Shown piece by piece: positions 1 to 8,775 of a DNA stretch of 23,712 bases. The DNA lies in contig JAIXMQ010000161.1 in assembly GCA_025716855.1 (NCBI GenBank), positions 1 to 23,712 on the forward strand. The letters are read 5' to 3'. This DNA is from Pilaira anomala (taxonomy: Eukaryota > Mucoromycota > Mucoromycetes > Mucorales > Mucoraceae). A model generated the notes under the pieces. It was given only the letters and a program-made list of their open reading frames with translations. It made no database searches and had not been told where the DNA came from. The translations under genes and the position numbers were made by a program. Every line of letters begins with the position of its first letter. The stretch's first letter is position 1.

Positions 1-59
1 TAGTTGAGTTGAATTATTGTGTATAATAAAAAATTAGTTGAGTTGAATTATTGTGTATA
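1..59 (+). repeat. 25-bp direct repeat, two copies
   Basis: Positions 1-25 and 35-59 are identical (starting TAGTTGAGTTGAATTATTG), separated by an A-rich 9-bp spacer. A shorter degenerate echo (AGGTTAAGTTGAC) follows at about 64-76. The array is cut by the window edge, so its full length is unknown. Confidence 0.85.
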
Positions 60-560
60 CAAATAGGTTAAGTTGACCTTATAAGTAGAACTTTTCTCAA
101 ATAGCTAAATGATTTACAGATCCCGCTAAGCAAATTGTTTATTACCAATGATGGAACTCAAAATTACTGTAAAAGTTATTAGTGTTTTAATCCAGTTTGT
201 TGGTTATTTTTTTTTACATGTATGGGATCCGAGAATTGGGTTTAGTCTAGATATGTTAATAAAGATGGTCTCAGCTCAAGGTTTAATCTTCGGTGTAACG
301 TAACTCTGCAATATTATTGGCTGGAGTTGCTCCGATATTGATTTCGTAATCCGAAATTGACTGGACATTTGTGGGCTTGCCCTGCTATTAAGTTGATATT
401 TTGTGAGAAAATTCTGAAATTTTTTTTTAGCAAAAATAAACTTTCCTATTCATAGATCACTTTTAAATGCTTTATTTAATTGAAGTATGATTATTCCGGT
501 TGATTTATTTTATTTTTTTGGTAGTGAATTCCCATTTTTTTAAAAAAAATTTCTTAGAGC

Positions 561-594
561 TTAAAATATATGATTTAAAAATAGATGCACTGTA
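561..594 (+). repeat. 34-bp dispersed repeat, copy 1
   Basis: The 34 bases beginning TTAAAATATATGATTTAAAA and ending GATGCACTGTA are repeated without mismatch, inverted, at 23640-23673. The flanks differ on both sides. In the second copy the repeat abuts the apparent 5' edge of LINE-B, so it is either genomic flank or part of a LINE 5' end. Confidence 0.8.
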
Positions 595-1529
595 ATGGTA
601 ATTATAAATTATTTTTGATAATGTAAGATTGATGTAATGTTGTAATGATGATATAAAGATTTAATGATGATGCTTATAGGTAGAGATAAATAAATACGTG
701 ATCATTGTAGTTATTATATATATTATCTTATCATTATTATTATCAAAGCAAGATCATGATTTAATGCTGGCATATGCTGATCTCATTACTTTGGCATAGA
801 CCAATAACATAACAAGCTGTCATATAGGTTGGGAATGTGACATTAACAAGAGTTTGTTTAACTTGCATTAATTTTCCGTCAAAGTAACTTGCCAATTGAG
901 AAAATCTAGAATGTAACACATGAAGAAGACATTATATCATAACGTGTTATCATAATTACAAAATTGTATCCTAGCAAATTACATTACATCTATATTATAA
1001 TCATTATCACTTCTAACCGACAACCATTATGAAAATACTTACCTATTGTTGTATTTGACCTATACTACTCATATAAAAAGGATATTACATAACTCTCATT
1101 TAAACAATAAATGACTATATTACTTAAAGATTGACATATCAATACGAATTGATACACAATACAATGTTATAAAATAATTATCGGACTATGGGAAATACAT
1201 GATGTAGAATTAACACTAAATTCTGATAATTCAATCCAAAACCTATTACAAGTTTAGATTGAATAATTAAAATTGACACTATATTAGTAAAGTACTTGTA
1301 GGAAGCAAAGCGATGTTGCATCATATGTTTAATAGTTGAGTAGCTACACCTATTAAACCAGAACAGATATGAGTAATAATCCGGGCTGACTCTTGTATTT
1401 ATAATAAAGAATATATGACAGATCTTGTATATATTCATACCTTACATTATGTGCTTTGGGCAATAAATAAAGGTAAAAGATCGTCGGTACATAATTGAAT
1501 TAAGTCATTGTGTTACCTCGATTGAGCGC

Positions 1530-1558
1530 TATGACAGGGTAATCCAGTACCTGTCATA
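1530..1558. other. perfect hairpin, 9-bp stem
   Basis: TATGACAGG (1530-1538) pairs perfectly with CCTGTCATA (1550-1558) around an 11-nt loop. It lies in otherwise featureless AT-rich DNA, away from any gene. It is more GC-rich than its surroundings. No function is assigned. Confidence 0.5.
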
Positions 1559-1872
1559 TCTCAGATACAAACACCTACACTGTTCTACTTACATCATGCA
1601 AAACTAAAAACATAAAATAATAAACTATATATCACGCTAGACATTAGAGCTGATATATAGACTAAACAATACTATAACATTATGTCATTAACAAATCTTT
1701 AGTAATAATATAAATAGTCGCATAGTTTAGAAATATGGAGCTCTCAGTTAATTTTGAATAAAGAATAAACCCCCTTTGTTCGTTGTCATTTAATTTATCG
1801 CCTTTTATTTTATTTTATAAAACCCTTCAAACCGAATTCCAACACCTATACCATATTTATATACATCTTCTA

Positions 1873-1890
1873 TGATATCAATTGATATCA
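1873..1890. other. 18-bp perfect palindrome
   Basis: TGATATCAATTGATATCA reads identically on both strands. It could be a dimeric protein-binding site, but no gene with a supported start lies nearby, so no role is claimed. Confidence 0.4.
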
Positions 1891-2182
1891 ATTTCCGTAT
1901 GTTTCCGCTAACAAAATATGACCTGCATTTAAATCGTATTCCCTTGTCTGATTTAATATCTTTCTTTTGTAATGAAACCATTGTAACAGAGTTATAATAA
2001 TACTTTTCTTTTCGTGTTTTATTTTAATTTTAAATTTACCTATTTCTCTTTTCCATTTCAAACAGATGCAATGATGCGACGACAATGGATGATGAATAAT
2101 ATACCATCATAATATAATTGTATCGAATTTCATACTCACGTGTAAAATTTTAATCTTCTTACGCAGAAAAATGAGTTTCTAG

Positions 2183-2335
2183 AAAAATTCGAGCTCGGAT
2201 AAAAAAGTCCGACCCGGACATGAAAATTCGAACTCCGATAAAAAAGTCCGACCGGGCATATAATTCGAACTCCAATAAAAAAAGTCCGACCGGAAATAAA
2301 AATTTAAACTCCGACATATTTTCAAACTCCGAAAA
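2183..2335. repeat. ~40-bp degenerate tandem repeat
   Basis: About three and a half copies of a ~39-40 bp unit whose core reads ATTCGAACTCCGATAAAAAA followed by GTCCGACCGGGCAT. The last copies are truncated and diverged (AAACTCCGACAT, then AAACTCCGAAAA). The GC-rich cores stand out from the AT-rich surroundings. The array ends about 110 bp beyond the LINE-A ORF2 stop, on its 3' side, so it is either genomic flank or part of a LINE-A 3' UTR. LINE-B has nothing similar after its ORF2. Confidence 0.75.
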
Positions 2336-2446
2336 AATTTCTTATATGGGAATTTTTAGGGGTCTCAAATAATGCTTATGAAGGGTTGTCATTATCTTGT
2401 CATTAATCCGCATATGTAAATATTCATAGGAGTGTCTAAGTAGTAG

Positions 2447-5364
2447 TTATGTTGTAGGTATAGGTTTAGTTGGTGTGAGCCAGTTATAGAAAAGTTGTCC
2501 CTGATTAGTTTCTTCAGCAAAAGTAGATTGAGTCTTATGACATATTTGATCAACAAGGAAGAGAATGTTGAGTAAGTTAGACCATTGTGGTTGCCAATAG
2601 TCCAGTAGTTGTTTTTGCTTAGTGATTGATTTAGGTTTTAATGTAGGTAGTTTTTTAATGATTAGATCTATTGCGTTTTAGTTTGTAGAAGATCTTCGTA
2701 TATGCTCCCAGTATGGAGCTGGTATAGCAGGACAAACAAAAAGATGATTTCGACTCATTTCCCCTCCACACTGACATGGAGATTTCATACCCGGCAACCA
2801 ATTCAGCCTCCACCTAAGTAGACGCCTTCGTTCCTTCCTAGTCATGGGCACTATAAAAATTGGGTCAAGAGAGAGGTCAGTACGACAAGCTTGTATCATC
2901 TTTTCCGGGGAATCGATGATGGCTTGGCTACGATAATTGAATATGATTTTTTTAAGTTCGATATAATTGTTACTGTCTGGAGGAAGTTCAGTGTAGAGTT
3001 TATAAATTGGATTTTTCTTTTGGATTAATGTCAATTTACTATAACGGTTATTTGATGTAGAGATTTTGTGTATTAGTGAATCATCAGGAAGATAACCGAG
3101 ACGAATGTTAAATCTTGAGTTAAGGCTGTACCACCGATCACGCATAGAAGGTAGATTGACCATGACGCGAAGGGCTTTGACAGAAGAATTTTTGTATCCA
3201 CCGACAATTAAACGAAGACAATCATCTTGAATACGTTCAAGGGCAGGGAAATTGGCGTTGATGAGGTTGGTGATGCATAGTCCATATTCAATTTGTGGTC
3301 GAATATATTGTTTGTAAATCTGGATACTAGTAGGGACAGAGAACCCATTGGTGCGTGCACCAATTCGATTGACAATATGCATGGTGGTGTTGACTTTTTT
3401 TTTAGTGTTGGTAATGAATAGTTGCGTATCCATACCTTCGTAATTGAAATACAAACCAAGGTACCTAAAGGAGGGTGTAGTAGCAATGGGAGTATTGTAA
3501 AGGGTATATATTGTTTGTCAGTTGATGAGGGTGTTGGTGTTGATGCTGATGATGATGGTACAGTAGTGGTGGTGGTAATAGAAGAAGGAGGTTGTGAAAG
3601 AATGACGCATTTACTAGGTGACCAGCGATAACCCTGTTGAATGGAGTGCTCTTCAGCAAGATCAAGTAAATGTTGTAATTTTTCTGGTGGAGCAATTAAA
3701 GCAACATCATCTGCAAATAATAAACAATTGATATCTGATAAATTAGGGTTAGTAGTAGAGGTACTTGGTTCACGAAGTAATTGTGGTAAAGAGTTTATGT
3801 ATATACTGTATAAGTGGGGACTAAGGACTGAGCCTTGAAGTACACCCGTATTTAAAGAAAAAAAAGAAGATTTATAGTTACCGCCAATGACTTGGACTTT
3901 GACTTGATTAAAAAGTGTTGAAGTAGTTTGAGAAGTAATCTATCACAGCTATGATTGGCCATTTGATCCCAAATAACATCACGATCCACTGTATCATAAG
4001 CTTTTTGGATATCTAAGAAGGCAATTGTAGGGTAGTGGTAGTTTTTTTGTTGGTATCTATGCATGAGTTCATCTAAACAAGTAGCTTGTCCATAGCACTT
4101 AGGAAGGGTTTGAAACCACCTTGAGATATATCAATAAAAGCAGTTTGTTCATAGAGATCGGGTTAATACAATATTCCATCAATTTACGAAAAACAGATGT
4201 CAGACTAATTGGGCGGTAACAAGCTGGATCCAGTGATCCCCTTTTTTGAATAGTGAGACGACCTGAGATGTACGCCAAGTTAAAGGAGTGTAACTGGTAA
4301 GCCAACAGGCACGGAATAAGTTGTTAAGGATAGGAGATATTATTTTGATGATTGGAGAGAGCATTTCGGATATGATTTGATCAACGCCAGGGCTCTTTTT
4401 ATTCGGGAGTCTTTTAACAGCAGCAATGATACGTTCAAGATTAAAGGGGCTGGAATCAAAGTCGTAATCATCCGTTATGTTATCAGACGTAGGAATAATA
4501 TGATTGCTATAATGAATGTGGTATGGTATGTTTTTGGTTGAGGGATATATTACCATCATATATGCCTTCTAGGTATGTAGCCATTTCATCCACTGCCTTT
4601 TGAGGCCTGCAATTGATGAGAAAACTTGTTTGGATCTTGTTTTAGAACGCATGATGCGATTATAGTAGGTGATACATTGAGAGGTGTTTTATCTAGGTTA
4701 TCACAGAAATGAAAAATGCCTGCGCCCGTGCTTTTTTCACTTCTGCTTTTAATTTTTTATCTTGTGTTTTATACTTACGCCACCATGAGGGCCGTTCAAG
4801 CTCAATGGATTTATGCCACCTTTTGTAGTATACTTGTCTTAGGTTGCTGTTGCTTGTAATTCTTGTTCCAAAACCAGGTCCATTGTTTAGGACGCATTTC
4901 GTCTGGGTCAAGATATTATCAAGTACATGATATAGGCCATCATAAAATTCACCTGTAAGGGCATCGATGGTATCTAAATCATCTATAGAAGAGTGGGAGG
5001 GGTAGAAGGATTGGTTGGATTATAACATGTAGCTAAGTAATCTATGAATTTTTGGCTTTTTTGTAGTATGTCATTTGATTGAAAGTAGCGTTCTAATGAA
5101 AGTCTATATTCGTTACGAACAGGTATTTCATTTAAACGTTTAATTTTCCATCTTTTTCGAATGAATGTTGGTGTATTATTGTTGTTATCATCTTCAAGAG
5201 AAGAAGGAATCCACATAAAAGAAAAAAGTAAAAGTTTGTGTTCAGAACCAAGCACTGCTAAATCAGATCGAATTGTGAGTTCGGCTTGAGGAAGATTGGC
5301 TGGTGTAAGAAAATAATCTATGATACTTGATTCAGTGGTATCGGTGTCAGGAAAGTATTTAAGA
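2447..5364 (-). pseudogene. LINE-A ORF2, C-terminal part: end of endonuclease, reverse transcriptase, zinc knuckle
   Basis: Reading down the minus strand: SSIIDYFLT and then SEH (5246-5238), where this family normally has SDH. Next come a basic linker with RPSWWRKYK, the RT entry region (NKKSPGVDQI, then CYRPISLTSVFRKLME), RT motif A (FLDIQKAYDTVDRD near 4000), motif B (GVLQGSVLSPHLYS near 3840), catalytic motif C (LLFADDVA near 3700), GYRWSPSKC, and YLGLYFNYEG. The C-terminal segment has TRKERRRLLRWRLNWLPG and a CCHC knuckle, CQCGGEMSRNHLFVC (near 2750). The ORF ends LFYNWLTPTKPIPTT then TAA at 2447. The frame shifts at about 2680, 3515, 3900, 4080-4100, 4240 and between 4560 and 4690, so no full-length enzyme could be made. 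RT identity is certain from the motifs. Confidence 0.9.
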
Positions 5365-5366
5365 TA

Positions 5367-5399
5367 ACGTGCGATCGGACTTAAATGTGATATTTTTGA
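5367..5399 (+). repeat. left TIR of the Tc1-like element (33 bp)
   Basis: It begins ACGTGCGATCGGACTTAAAT and ends TTTTTGA, and is a perfect inverted match to 8205-8237. Preceded by the target-site TA at 5365-5366. Confidence 0.95.
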
Positions 5400-5591
5400 A
5401 AATATTTCAAAATCAAGAAAAATGATAATTTGAATCCCGACAGTGGATTTTTTTTTGAAATGGCGACTTTTTTTTTATATAGTTAATAGTTAACTGATGG
5501 TGTAGATCAAGTAAATGTCAAAAGGCATGTGGGGTCTAAAACCAAAGAGTGAAAGCAATATATTTATTCTGTCTAATTCTTTCTTTGACTG

Positions 5592-5597
5592 TTTATT
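5592..5597 (-). promoter_or_regulatory. poly(A) signal of the Tc1-like transposase
   Basis: AATAAA on the minus strand, almost touching the TAA stop at 5600-5602. Its placement fits a very short 3' UTR. Confidence 0.45.
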
Positions 5598-5599
5598 TT

Positions 5600-7774
5600 T
5601 TATAAATCTTCATAAGTAACCTTTCTATGAGAAAGGTAACTTTTGGTTACAAATTTATAAAAATCTGATACAACTTCACGTCCATCCGAACACCTACTGT
5701 AATCATCAATATAATTCATACATCTTTGAAAATATCTTCTAATTTTTCTAATATCGCCAGCCTTATCCAAAAAATCAGGGATTTTAGCCTCAAGTGATTT
5801 AAACGTATAATCACAATGGAGACGAGCTTCACGCTTGGCACCACCCCAGTACATCTCAATCCAGTTGCATTCACAGTGGTATTTGGGATATAACTCAAAT
5901 ATATGTCCAGCTTCCACAACTGTTTCCTCTAAGGCCGTCTTTTGTGCAGCGAAATCAGGTCTTTTTTGCAAAAAGTGCCTAGCACAACACATGGAAGCTA
6001 TTCCAGGAGATGGATTTTTACAATCTATTTTCTATTCATTACCATCCAAATCGTGAAGCCATTGCCCTCTATCAGTCAGAACAGTTTTGATACCTGTATT
6101 AAAAAAAAATTCATTTTAATAAAAAGTCAACTAATGTGTAATTGTTTATAGTTATTTACTTTTAAAAAAACGCTTTCTGTGTACTGTAACCTTTCCACTT
6201 CTACTTCTTAGTTTCTCTTCGGTTTCATAAAAAAACGATTGTTTTAATATTTTACCACTAGACAACGTTACAGTCGTGTCTTTGAACTGGAATTTTTCTG
6301 TTTTCGGCCAAACCCTGTCTTTCAAAGTCATACGGCTAGCGACAAGAGCATCGTCAGCAAAAGCAGAGTGATTTGAGCTGTTGTCGAATAAGAACACGGC
6401 AATACAGCCAGGATGTAATATTTCAAAAAGGTTAATTACATCCTTGAGCTGTTTTACCATGTGCTTATAGGTCCACCAGCCTTCTCTATCTCCACCAGCT
6501 TTAAAATACTCTCTCGAGGTCTTGTCACCGTGTCTCATAGTACCATGGCAAGGGCATTGGAACTCACTGACTATTATAGAGGAGCCTTGACCCTTCTTAC
6601 GAATGTAGTTTTCGTCTTCTTTTAGCCAAAATTCTCGCTTTCCATCATTTGCGTAAAAAGTTGATTCATCATGTGTGACAAAAACAATTTTTTTTTCACC
6701 GTCTTCTAAAACAGGTTGAAGCACTTTTTCCATGTCTTCACCTTCGTAAAATTCAGATCGTTCCATGTAATCAACCATTCGTTTACTCCAAGCATCTCTG
6801 TATTCAACTACATCCGTACGTTCATGACCATCGAAAAAAATAGCCTTTTCGTTCTTACGATAAGCGTATCCCCATTCATACAAATAGTTTGATAATGTGG
6901 TGGCACAGATGTTACCTGTTACACCGAGAAGACTTGGGACAATTTCTTCATCAATGAATTCCAAAATTTTGTCAATTGTTCGATGCTGGGGCTTTGTTTT
7001 CTTAATCATTTCAAGTACTTTCAGTTTTACATCATTGTCACTCAAAAAAGATACTCTTTTGACATGAACACCTTGACAGTGATCGGACAAAACTTGCTCA
7101 TTGAGAAACTCCTTAGCCCACTTGATGATCGCTTTATGCCTGTAGTACTTTGAGTGATTTGGCCAAATGTATTTAGCAGCTTTTTCTGCGGATTTTATTT
7201 TTTTAAGGCCCTCCAATCTGAAATCGAAATACAATTTGATTGACATGTATCTAGCTCTGTTATAGGAATTAACTTGACTATTTTCATGGCTTTTGTTCAT
7301 TACTGGCTTCGTGTACTCAACAAGAATGTTGTATAAGCTTTTGATTTTGAGCAGCTCTCTTTTAGTGTGAGACAACTCTTCTTTTTCCTTCTCTACATTA
7401 ACTTCTTGTTGCCCTATAATAGAAAATCCAAAATTGGTTAATTTACAAGAAGGCTTTACTTTTTCTGCTTCCTTTTGTCTTCTCCACATTGTTGTAGCTG
7501 AATTAAAAGTATAATTTCCTCCTCTAGCTTTTTTGTATGAAGAGCCATCATCACGAAGAATATTATTGACGTCCAAAGGTTGAAATGCTAATGATAAGTT
7601 CGTATTTTCGACGTTATATAGCAATTCATCTGTATCGAGCTGCCATATTTGCCAATCTTCTTGAAAAACTTCTTTTTTTTTTTCAAGTTCGGTTACGCCT
7701 GTAGAAGCTATTTTACCATCTGAATTTCTAATTTTTCTTCTAGCAGCGAGTTGTGTTTTTTTAAGACGAGGCAT
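5600..7774 (-). pseudogene. DDE transposase, Tc1/mariner-like, two exons, one in-frame stop
   Basis: Exon 1 runs 7774-6160, a 66-nt GT-AG intron 6159-6094 (GTAAAT...TACAG), and exon 2 6093-5600. Splicing keeps the frame and gives 702 codons plus stop. Catalytic residues by pattern: first Asp in FVTHDESTFYAND (about residue 369), second Asp in FLFDNSSNH (about 464), Glu in CNWIEMYWGGAKREAR (about 618). The D-E gap of about 154 residues is far longer than the 34-39 of classical Tc1/mariner. Large transposases with FD(N/Q)SS and WIE/PIE-YWG motifs occur in fungi. The basic N terminus (MPRLKKTQLAARRK) may bind DNA. One TAG (6032-6034) interrupts exon 2, with clearly conserved sequence on both sides, so this copy is probably inactive. 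The start has AAAAATG context. An AATAAA signal lies 3 nt after the stop. Confidence 0.88.
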
Positions 7775-8204
7775 TTTTATTAACGAGTAACTGGTTTTTT
7801 GTGTTTGAAAATGTAGAACTAGTTAAAAGATAACAATATATTACCTAACTACCTATAATTCGTGATACATAAATATTATGTCATGTACTTACAGCGTACT
7901 TTCAGAAATTTCTAGAAAGCTCGAAGCTTTTCTCAAAATTCTATTGGCTATTAATGTTACACGAGTATTTTTGGTATTTTAATGGGCTATTCTTTTTTTT
8001 TAAAATTTTTACTTTTACATAGCTGCTACTGCTTAAAATTTAAAAAACCGACCAACTTTGAAGAGTTTCAGAAGGTAATTTTTATAATTAAAACAAAATT
8101 TAAATCAACAAAAGTTGTTTATAAAGGCTTTAAAAATAGTATTTGTTAATTTAGAAGTTGATATGTTTATTTTTGGATCGTCTGAAAACTCTAGAAAATC
8201 GTCC
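7775..8204. other. non-coding 5' end of the Tc1-like element
   Basis: AT-rich segment between the right TIR and the transposase ATG, expected to hold its promoter. No clear TATA or CCAAT element was assigned. It contains short homopolymers and near-palindromic bits (CTAGAAAGCTCGAAGCTTTT near 7912) but no ORF. Confidence 0.5.
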
Positions 8205-8237
8205 TCAAAAATATCACATTTAAGTCCGATCGCACGT
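8205..8237 (-). repeat. right TIR of the Tc1-like element (33 bp)
   Basis: Exact reverse complement of 5367-5399, ending CCGATCGCACGT, followed by the target-site TA at 8238-8239. It was probably recognised together with the left end by the transposase. Confidence 0.95.
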
Positions 8238-8239
8238 TA

Positions 8240-8773
8240 AGTGGGGATAGCATATTGTTTTAAAGCATTCCAATTGAAGAGGCTATTTTGTTGTATAAAT
8301 CTACAGAATTTGGTACCACGTGTATTCCAACGCGTATCGCCTGATTCCTTACAAATACGAGCATTGATGTCACCACAAATGATAGTAGAGGAAGTAAGAG
8401 GGATAAAAGAAAGAATTTGAATGGCAGTACTATGATCTAAAGAAGGAGGGAGGTAAAAACGATGTATTTTTAAACCGTCAAGAAAACAGCTTAAAAAATA
8501 TTGAGATGATTTTGTATCGACGTAAAGTTTGGTGGTTGTGAGTTCGGGATTAATGAAGAGGGAGATGCCTTTTTGAAAACGTTCAGATCTAATGACGGGT
8601 TCACCATAGATATGAAATTGTTTCCAAAGGGTAGGTATATAAGTATCTGGAGGGAGCCAGGTCTCAGTAATAAATAAAAGATCGACATTTTTACAGTAAA
8701 ACAATATAGAGTCAATGGATTCTTGTCGAAGTTTAGCATTGGCATTGATGCACGCTATGTTGAGTTTCCTCAT
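8240..8773 (-). pseudogene. LINE-A ORF2, N-terminal part: APE-type endonuclease
   Basis: This 178-codon stretch starts at the ATG inside TAATG (MRKLNIACINANAKL). It carries the first half of an exonuclease-endonuclease-phosphatase fold: IACINANA (metal-binding Asn region), LLFITETWL (catalytic Glu) and TIICGDINAR (catalytic Asp, Asn). This enzyme nicks target DNA to prime reverse transcription. The reading frame ends artificially one codon into the inserted DNA transposon. Joining it across the insertion with a single TA gives in-frame ...YAIPT-YLKYFPDT..., and the rest of the domain follows at 5364 and below. The insertion therefore disrupted a once-continuous gene. Confidence 0.88.
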
Positions 8774-8775
8774 TA
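8771..8775 (-). promoter_or_regulatory. TAATG stop-start overlap between LINE-A ORF1 and ORF2
   Basis: The ORF1 stop TAA (8775-8773) shares its last A with the ORF2 start ATG (8773-8771). UAAUG junctions are known to couple ORF2 translation to ORF1 termination in some LINEs (the silkworm SART1 element is the studied case). LINE-B has a comparable ATGA overlap at the same junction. Confidence 0.75.

Larger units (their letters stand above)
1..2182. other. AT-rich non-coding region
   Basis: This stretch is strongly AT-rich with stops in all frames. The longest open frames (1178-1438 and 1888-2085, both minus) show no recognisable domain, composition or splice structure, and I read them as chance. 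What it does hold is a 25-bp direct repeat at the very start, a 34-bp segment at 561-594 that recurs inverted at 23640-23673, a 9-bp-stem hairpin at 1530-1558 and an 18-bp palindrome at 1873-1890. I saw no tRNA or rRNA in it. Confidence 0.6.
5367..8237 (-). mobile_element. Tc1/mariner-like DNA transposon inserted in LINE-A ORF2
   Basis: A 2,871-bp element bounded by perfect 33-bp TIRs and flanked by TA on both sides (5365-5366 and 8238-8239), the target duplication typical of the IS630-Tc1-mariner superfamily. Removing it with one TA joins the LINE-A endonuclease in frame, which fixes the ends. It carries a single two-exon transposase gene on the minus strand. The 200 bp at the left end and 430 bp at the right end are non-coding. 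Confidence 0.92.

Noticed and set aside
1178..1438. 86-codon open frame on the minus strand
   Set aside because: AT-rich, no domain, no splice partners and no clear promoter. It is compatible with chance in this composition.
2350..2375. GGGGTCT motif near the LINE-A 3' end as a KDZ TIR remnant
   Set aside because: Only seven bases are shared with the TIR motif and the surrounding sequence does not align.
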